From the NCBI GenBank assembly GCA_947631895.1, contig CANRMU010000027.1:1-9894 (forward strand): 9,894 bases of DNA, written 5' to 3'. A program made the position numbers and the translations under genes. The notes beneath the pieces are model-generated. The model did no database searches, was not told where the DNA came from, and was given only the letters and a program-made list of their open reading frames with translations. Below, piece after piece: positions 5,150 through 9,894 of the stretch. The first letter of the stretch is position 1; the number at the start of each line of letters is the position of its first letter. Source of the stretch: an uncultured Bacilli bacterium (GTDB lineage: Bacteria > Bacillota_I > Bacilli_A > RF39 > UBA660).

Positions 5150-6232
5150 CTATATCATTTTTAATAAAATTTCATTCATTACATATAGTTTGTCCTCAGG
5201 AATAAAAATATATTCTTTTTTTTGTTTTAATTCTTTATTTTTTATTAAAGGTTTTATTGGATAGGCATCTTCAATATTAACTTGATATTTATTTTTAAAT
5301 TCATTCATATTAATCCCTTTTATTTTTCTTAAACCAAGCATTATTTCATTATCCATTATTTCTTTTTTAGATAAAGGTTTTTCTTCACTTCGAAAATCTT
5401 CCATAATATATTTAAAGAAATTTCTAGTATTAGTATATCTTGCTTTATCAACGTATCCACTAGCACCTAAACCAAAACCATAATATTCACCATTTTCCCA
5501 ATAATTTAAATTATGAATTGATTCATAACCTTTTCTTGCAAAATTACTAATTTCATAATGGTTAAATCCTGATCTAATTAAGATTTCACTTAAAGTCTCA
5601 TACATTAATACTTCATCTTCTTCATCTAATTTAGGAATATTATTTACTTTAAGTAAAGTATGGTCTTCTAAAATTAAACTATAAGTACTAATATGATCAG
5701 GTTTTAATTTTAAAAATAATTTTAAATCTTTTCTTAAATCTTCTAATGTTTCATTATAAAAACCATACATTAAATCTAAACTAATATTATCAAAACCTAA
5801 ACTTCTTGCTAAATTAATTTTTTCTTTGGCATCTTTAAATTCATGATGTCTTCCCAGTAAATCTTGTAAATGGGGAATAAAACTTTGAATTCCTATACTA
5901 AGTCTTGTTACATTATAAAATTTTAATAACTTTAACATTTGCATATTAATATCTTCTAAATTACATTCAAAAGTAAATTCAATATTTTTCATTTTTTTAA
6001 ATTTTTTAGTTAAATTTAAAAGATATTCTAATTCTTGTAAAGATAATGCTGATGGAGTTCCTCCACCAATATAAATAGTTCTAATATTATCATCCATATA
6101 ATAATTATCTATTTCATTACTTAATTTTTTTAAATAAGGTCTAGCCCAAGATGAATCATAAAACATTTTACAAAAATCACAATAAGAACAAATTTTTTTA
6201 CAAAATGGAATATGAATGTATACACTTCTCAT
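5150..6232 (-). CDS. hemW: Radical SAM heme chaperone HemW
   Basis: Radical SAM protein of the HemN/HemW family. From the chosen start, YIHIPFC leads into C11, C15, C18 (CxxxCxxC, binding the 4Fe-4S cluster), then DFC. GGGTPS (56-61) binds SAM, and FECN, RLSIGIQSF, LLGRHH and SLDLMYGF follow in family order. The C-terminal part (from about residue 290) carries the LGLRKIKGI element. HemW has CDF after the cluster cysteines, whereas true coproporphyrinogen dehydrogenase HemN has CxC (CGCN), so HemW is preferred. HemW binds heme and delivers it to client enzymes. Length 360 is near the usual 370-380. The longer frame to GTG 6268 is rejected: it lacks a ribosome site and would start around the expected transcription start, whereas ATG 6232 has GGAGG (6245-6241) 8 bases upstream. 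It is the first gene of a three-gene unit. Confidence 0.93.
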   Translation of the reverse strand: MRSVYIHIPFCKKICSYCDFCKMFYDSSWARPYLKKLSNEIDNYYMDDNIRTIYIGGGTPSALSLQELEYLLNLTKKFKKMKNIEFTFECNLEDINMQMLKLLKFYNVTRLSIGIQSFIPHLQDLLGRHHEFKDAKEKINLARSLGFDNISLDLMYGFYNETLEDLRKDLKLFLKLKPDHISTYSLILEDHTLLKVNNIPKLDEEDEVLMYETLSEILIRSGFNHYEISNFARKGYESIHNLNYWENGEYYGFGLGASGYVDKARYTNTRNFFKYIMEDFRSEEKPLSKKEIMDNEIMLGLRKIKGINMNEFKNKYQVNIEDAYPIKPLIKNKELKQKKEYIFIPEDKLYVMNEILLKMI

Positions 6233-6276
6233 ATTTAATACCTCCAATTTAAATCTTTTATCATACACTCATAACC

Positions 6277-6285
6277 ATTATATCA
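6277..6285 (-). promoter_or_regulatory. Extended -10 promoter of hemW
   Basis: TGATATAAT on the minus strand is a perfect -10 with the TGn extension; no recognisable -35 lies 16-18 bases upstream. The expected start is near 6270 and the leader about 38 bases, containing the GGAGG site. It lies in the short gap after the 423-residue gene, where I see no terminator hairpin, so read-through from upstream is also possible. Confidence 0.6.
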
Positions 6286-6299
6286 TGTTTTTTTAAAAC

Positions 6300-7571
6300 C
6301 TATTTATTTTTTCGATGTAATTTTCTTTGAAACATTTTTAAAGTTTCTTTATTATATTCTTCTACTTTTAAAATTTCTTCTTCCATTAAAGGTCGACAAA
6401 ATTCTTTTAAATCATTCATATTATAAGGTAAATTTTTAATAGGCATAGCATATTTAACCCAATAATTACAAATAATTAAACGTTCTTCTAAAGTCATATC
6501 TTTTATTTTTTTCTTACTTTCTACTAAAGAATAAAATTCTTTATCTTTTAAAATATCTAACATTTTAAGAGCTTGATTATAATCAATTTTTTTCATTAAA
6601 GTATATTTTTGATAAAATCTTTTAGCTTCTAAGATATTTTCTTTAGATACTTTTTCATTAATATAACCAAAAGCATTAATATATTTACCATCTAATTCTT
6701 TTACTCGATCAAAAATAACATTATAAAGTTTTTTTACATCTTTAATATTTAAAAATTGAGCAAAATCATAAATTGATAATTTAAATGAAATTATAAATAA
6801 AATCCAAAAATTAATATTTTTATAGACAAGATAGAATTTATCTTTTTCTTCATTATGATTTTCAATTGTAATAGTATTACGTTCTAATTCTAGTTTTCTT
6901 TTTTCATATTTTAGTTTGATTGTTTGTTTAGTAACTGGATTAACAAAATTATTTAAAAATTTTAAATCATCTTCTTCTCTAATCATTAAAGCTAAAGTAT
7001 CAGTTCTTAAATGATATTTTTCTTGTAAACTTTTAAATGAAAGATAATTGTCATTTAGAAAATCTTCAATCATTAGAAAATATCTTTTTAATTTATTATA
7101 ACGTTTAATAAGCGGTATTTTAGGATAATCATCTAGATTAGCTCCTAAATTTTCTAAATGTTTTAATCTTTTAAATAAAGTTATGTCATCTAATTTCATT
7201 GTTTTATTAATTAAATGATTTATTTTACGATAAAAATTGGGATTATAGTAAGGACTTGTTAAAGTATTAAAAGTATTAAGCATTTTATTAATGTCATTGA
7301 TTGTTAAATCCTTATAAAAAGCTATTTCCATTAACATATATCCATTAAAAATCATTTTAACTATTTCATCTAATTCATCTTTATCGATAATATCTTTAAT
7401 ATTTCTATTCATCATTATATCATAAGCTAATTTAGGATTATAATTAGGATGATTTTCATTTTCTAAAGTTTTTAACTTATTAAAAACTCCTACTTCACAA
7501 ATATTACATTTATTAGCAATATCAGCAATTTTCTCACCTTCTAATGCTAAAGAAAATATTTTATCTTCCAT
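6300..7571 (-). CDS. HTH-repeat protein of unknown function, paralog 2
   Basis: I do not recognise this 423-residue protein. It is a full-length paralog of its upstream neighbour. The N-terminus holds two tandem units of about 66 residues: 5-62 and 68-128. Each has a helix-turn-helix-like stretch (LALEGEKIADIANKCNI; IFNGYMLMEIAFYKDL), then a P-x-Y-N-P motif (HPNYNP at 41-46, SPYYNP at 106-111) and a basic helix. A third HTH-like stretch lies at about 168-198 (IEDFLNDNYLSFKSLQEKY) and a fourth at about 265-290 (KLSIYDFAQFLNIKDVKKL) after the shared FWILF. The C-terminus (about 345-420) is the best conserved part between the two: SKKKI, a run of helices with LPYNMNDL, and E-TLKMFQRKL. No signal peptide or enzyme motif. 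The ATG overlaps the previous gene by 11 bases with GAGG upstream, so the two are co-translated. A DNA- or RNA-binding role is inferred from the HTH look only. Confidence 0.75.
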   Translation of the reverse strand: MEDKIFSLALEGEKIADIANKCNICEVGVFNKLKTLENENHPNYNPKLAYDIMMNRNIKDIIDKDELDEIVKMIFNGYMLMEIAFYKDLTINDINKMLNTFNTLTSPYYNPNFYRKINHLINKTMKLDDITLFKRLKHLENLGANLDDYPKIPLIKRYNKLKRYFLMIEDFLNDNYLSFKSLQEKYHLRTDTLALMIREEDDLKFLNNFVNPVTKQTIKLKYEKRKLELERNTITIENHNEEKDKFYLVYKNINFWILFIISFKLSIYDFAQFLNIKDVKKLYNVIFDRVKELDGKYINAFGYINEKVSKENILEAKRFYQKYTLMKKIDYNQALKMLDILKDKEFYSLVESKKKIKDMTLEERLIICNYWVKYAMPIKNLPYNMNDLKEFCRPLMEEEILKVEEYNKETLKMFQRKLHRKNK

Positions 7572-8853
7572 GATAACCTCGATTAATTTTTTGACATACT
7601 AATCTTTGACTCATTCGAGAAGTTTCAAGATTAAAATCTTTAACTTTTTTAATTTCATCTTCATTATATGGTAAACAATATTTATCTAAACTACTTAATT
7701 GATATGGAAAATCACGACTAGATAAAGCAAATTTTGCCCAATTATCCGCAATTAAACGATGTTCTTCTTCTGTCATTCTATCAATTCTTTTTTTAGATTT
7801 TACTAAAGTTATAAAATCTTGATCATCAATATTTTTAATCATCTTTTTAGCTTTTTCTAAATCATTTTTTTTCGCTTCCATATATTCTTTATAAAAATTA
7901 ATAGCTGTTTGTAAATTTTCACTACTACTAGTATAATCTAAATATTTTAAAGCCCGATAATAAATATTATTTATTTCTTCAGCTTTTCTAAATAATCTTT
8001 CATGTAATTCTTTTACATCATCTATTTTAAACATTTTAGCAAGATCACTAATTGAAATTTTAAATGTTAAAAGGAATAATATCCAAAAACGACCATTTTT
8101 AACGATACTATGAATTTTAGGGTCTACTATCTTTTTAGTTTGAAATTCAGTTCTTTTATTAGTTTCATTAATTTTTGAATAATACATACTTATTACTCTT
8201 TGACAAGTTTCTTGATCAAAATTATTTTCTAAAAAATGATCAGTATTATTTAATAAAATTCTAGCTGTTGTATTAACTACATTATGTTTTAAAGCTAAAG
8301 TTGTAATATCTAAATTGTTTTCTAAGAAATCTTCTATTAATCTTATATTTTCTTGCCAACGACGATAGTGAATAAGTTCAAATCCATAATCTTCTAATTT
8401 AATATTAGGAAATTGCTTTTCAAGTTTTAAAATACGACGAAATTTAATATTAGGTTTTAATGTTGTAATATTATGTAATTTTTGTTTTATTTTTTCAACC
8501 ATATCTTTATCAAAATAAGTTAAAGATTTAATATTATAAATTATTTGTTTAAATTCAGGTTCAGTTATATTATTTAAAACAGCAATTTCAATTGGTAAAT
8601 AATTATCTAATATCATTTCAGCAACTTTATAAATTAAATCTTTATCAACAATATTATTAATTTTTAAAGACTTTTCCATTAATATTCTACTATAAATATT
8701 TGGATTATAATTTGGACTATTAACCTTATTTAAATTACTAATAAAATTTATAATAGATGATTCACTAGAACCTGGTAATCTATCAGCAATTTCACGAGAA
8801 GAATATCCTTGCAAAGATAATTCAATAATTTTTTTATCATAATTTGTTAACAT
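7561..8853 (-). CDS. HTH-repeat protein of unknown function, paralog 1
   Basis: This 430-residue soluble protein has no family I can name. The first 45 residues resemble a sigma-region-4/LuxR-type helix-turn-helix (LSLQGYSSREIADRLPGSSE). SPNYNP (46-51) follows, then a second HTH-like stretch at about 79-108 (ILDNYLPIEIAVLNNITEPE). Others lie at about 171-201 (IEDFLENNLDITTLALKHNV) and 264-290 (KISISDLAKMFKIDDVKEL). NGRFWILF (253-260) and the C-terminal block from SKKRI (352) to ETSRMSQRL (410-418) line up with the downstream paralog. By eye, identity between the two is modest and spread over the full length, so the duplication is probably old. It has its own consensus promoter and an AGGGGG ribosome site 7 bases before the ATG. 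Usual Bacillus order has hemW directly after lepA, so this pair is an addition between them. A regulator or nucleic-acid-binding protein is possible; an enzyme is not suggested. Confidence 0.75.
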   Translation of the reverse strand: MLTNYDKKIIELSLQGYSSREIADRLPGSSESSIINFISNLNKVNSPNYNPNIYSRILMEKSLKINNIVDKDLIYKVAEMILDNYLPIEIAVLNNITEPEFKQIIYNIKSLTYFDKDMVEKIKQKLHNITTLKPNIKFRRILKLEKQFPNIKLEDYGFELIHYRRWQENIRLIEDFLENNLDITTLALKHNVVNTTARILLNNTDHFLENNFDQETCQRVISMYYSKINETNKRTEFQTKKIVDPKIHSIVKNGRFWILFLLTFKISISDLAKMFKIDDVKELHERLFRKAEEINNIYYRALKYLDYTSSSENLQTAINFYKEYMEAKKNDLEKAKKMIKNIDDQDFITLVKSKKRIDRMTEEEHRLIADNWAKFALSSRDFPYQLSSLDKYCLPYNEDEIKKVKDFNLETSRMSQRLVCQKINRGYHGR

Positions 8854-8881
8854 AAAAAATCCCCCTTTTTTAGTAATCTAT

Positions 8882-8909
8882 ATTATACATAAAAAAAAGA
8901 GATTGTCAA
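8882..8909 (-). promoter_or_regulatory. Strong sigma-A-type promoter of the HTH-repeat gene pair
   Basis: Perfect TTGACA (8909-8904) and perfect TATAAT (8887-8882) are separated by 16 bases, the best promoter match in the window. The start would be near 8875, giving a leader of about 22 bases. The pair can therefore be transcribed apart from lepA. Confidence 0.85.
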
Positions 8910-8924
8910 CTTTAAATTTTTTCA

Positions 8925-8975
8925 AATAAATATTTATTATTTATAATTTTTATCAAAAAAACGAAAATTTTTTTT
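8925..8975 (-). terminator. Possible weak termination region after lepA
   Basis: At the lepA stop, an A-run (8975-8968) can pair with TTTTTTT (8961-8955) across a short TTTTCG-containing loop. A perfect 14-base AT palindrome follows at 8925-8938. Neither has G:C pairs in its stem, so termination is uncertain. I see no better hairpin before the next promoter. Confidence 0.25.
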
Positions 8976-9894
8976 ATTCTTCTTCGCCGCTTAAAATAGC
9001 TAAGAAAGCTTCTTGAGGAACTTCAACACTGCCAATTTGTTTCATTTTCTTTTTGCCTTCTTTTTGTTTTTCTAATAATTTTCTTTTACGAGTTATATCG
9101 CCGCCATAACATTTAGCTAAGACATTTTTACGCATTGCACTGATGTTTTCTCTAGCAATTACTTTAGAACCAACTTGGGCTTGAATAGGAATTTGAAATA
9201 ATTGTCTAGGAATTACTTCTTTTAATTTTTTAGTCATTAAAAGCCCTCTTGGATAAGCAAAATCTTTATGAACAATTATTGATAAAGCATCAACAATCTC
9301 ACCATTAAGTAAAATATTCATTTTAACTAAATTGCTTTCTTTATAACCACATAATTCATAATCAAATGAAGCATAACCTTTAGTTTTACTTTTTAATTTA
9401 TCAAAAAAATCATAAACAATTTCCGATAATGGTAATTCATAATGAATATTTACTCTTGCTTCATCAATGTATTCCATGGTTTTATAAATACCTCTTTTAT
9501 TTTGACATAATTCCATAATGGCTCCAATATATTCTTGGGGAACAATGATATTTGTGTAAATATATGGTTCTTCAATATATTTTATTTTAACTTGTTCAGG
9601 CATTTTATTAGGACTATCAATTTCTAACATTTCTCCATTAGTTAAATACACTTTATAAATGACACTTGGACTAGTTACAATAACCGGTATTTGAAATTCT
9701 CTTTCTAATCTAGTTGTAATAATATCCATATGTAATAGACCTAAAAAACCAACCCTGAAACCAAAACCTAAAGCATCACTACTTTCAATTTCATAAGTTA
9801 AAGCAGCGTCATTTAATTTTAATTTTTCAAAAGCTTCTTTTAAGGCTTCATATTTATTAGGCTCAACGGGAAAAATACCAGAATAAACCATTGG
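8974..9894 (-). CDS. lepA: Elongation factor 4 (LepA), C-terminal half (gene continues beyond right edge)
   Basis: The frame is open to the right edge. The first visible residues, PMVYSGIFPVEPNKYEALKE, are internal to LepA (E. coli-type PMVFAGxYPVE), so the apparent ATG at 9891 is not the start. About 306 residues of the roughly 600 are visible. Missing are the GTPase domain and domain II. Present are domain III (LKLNDAAL, LGFGFRVGFLGLLHMD), the EF-G-like domain V (CQNKRGIYKTMEY, YELPLSEIVYDFFDKLKS) and the LepA-specific C-terminal domain (KCYGGDITRKRKLL, KKKMKQIGSVEVPQEAF), ending normally at LSGEEE. LepA is a ribosome-bound GTPase linked to back-translocation or 30S biogenesis. The specific C-terminal domain separates it from EF-G. 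No damage is visible. Confidence 0.96.
   Translation of the reverse strand, partial: PMVYSGIFPVEPNKYEALKEAFEKLKLNDAALTYEIESSDALGFGFRVGFLGLLHMDIITTRLEREFQIPVIVTSPSVIYKVYLTNGEMLEIDSPNKMPEQVKIKYIEEPYIYTNIIVPQEYIGAIMELCQNKRGIYKTMEYIDEARVNIHYELPLSEIVYDFFDKLKSKTKGYASFDYELCGYKESNLVKMNILLNGEIVDALSIIVHKDFAYPRGLLMTKKLKEVIPRQLFQIPIQAQVGSKVIARENISAMRKNVLAKCYGGDITRKRKLLEKQKEGKKKMKQIGSVEVPQEAFLAILSGEEE

Noticed and set aside
6233..6268. Longer HemW starting at GTG 6268
   Set aside because: No ribosome site precedes this GTG, the extra 12 residues are outside the family pattern, and the expected transcription start (about 6270) leaves no leader. ATG 6232 has GGAGG at good spacing.
9889..9891. ATG 9891 as the start of a short lepA-like gene
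   Set aside because: The preceding codon is the conserved Pro of the LepA PMV motif and the frame stays open to the edge, so this Met is internal to a gene cut by the window.

Overview
The window is very AT-rich (I estimate about a quarter G+C, by eye). Every gene I can support lies on the minus strand, so transcription runs from right to left. Tryptophan is encoded by TGG, and TGA serves as a stop (it ends the RnfC-like gene), so the standard bacterial code applies rather than the Mycoplasma one. Most genes have a GGAGG-type ribosome site. Together with low G+C, short spacers and the lepA, hemW, rpsU gene order, this suggests a low-GC Firmicutes/Bacilli-type bacterium, perhaps an uncultured gut lineage near Erysipelotrichia, Acholeplasma or RF39. 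That placement is inference.

Right part (6300-9894): the C-terminal half of lepA (elongation factor 4) enters from the right edge. A consensus promoter then drives two overlapping tandem paralogs of 430 and 423 residues. They are built from helix-turn-helix-like modules and have no function I recognise.

Middle (4014-6285): an extended -10 promoter precedes hemW, a small membrane-anchored exported protein and a short glycerophosphodiester phosphodiesterase. The three genes are spaced so tightly that translation is probably coupled, and a hairpin terminator closes the unit. Next, rpsU (ribosomal protein bS21) with its own promoter is followed by a 79-residue protein of unknown role. The lepA...hemW...rpsU order looks like a shortened form of the Bacillus lepA-hemW-hrcA-grpE-dnaK-dnaJ-...-rpsU region without the heat-shock genes.

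Left part (1-3266): a dense noncoding block holds three 16-base repeat units with TATAAT boxes, then a long terminator-like hairpin. After it come two overlapping genes that resemble RnfC and RnfD, the NADH/ferredoxin-side subunit and a membrane flavin subunit of the Rnf complex. Both look degenerate. The RnfC-like protein keeps two 4Fe-4S motifs but lacks the glycine-rich NADH/FMN loop. The RnfD-like protein lacks the SGAT flavin-attachment motif. No other Rnf subunit is visible. Downstream, a separately promoted secreted or surface protein runs off the left edge, and its ribosome site lies inside an 8-bp hairpin.

The best candidates for something undescribed are the reduced RnfC/RnfD pair and the HTH-repeat tandem paralogs.
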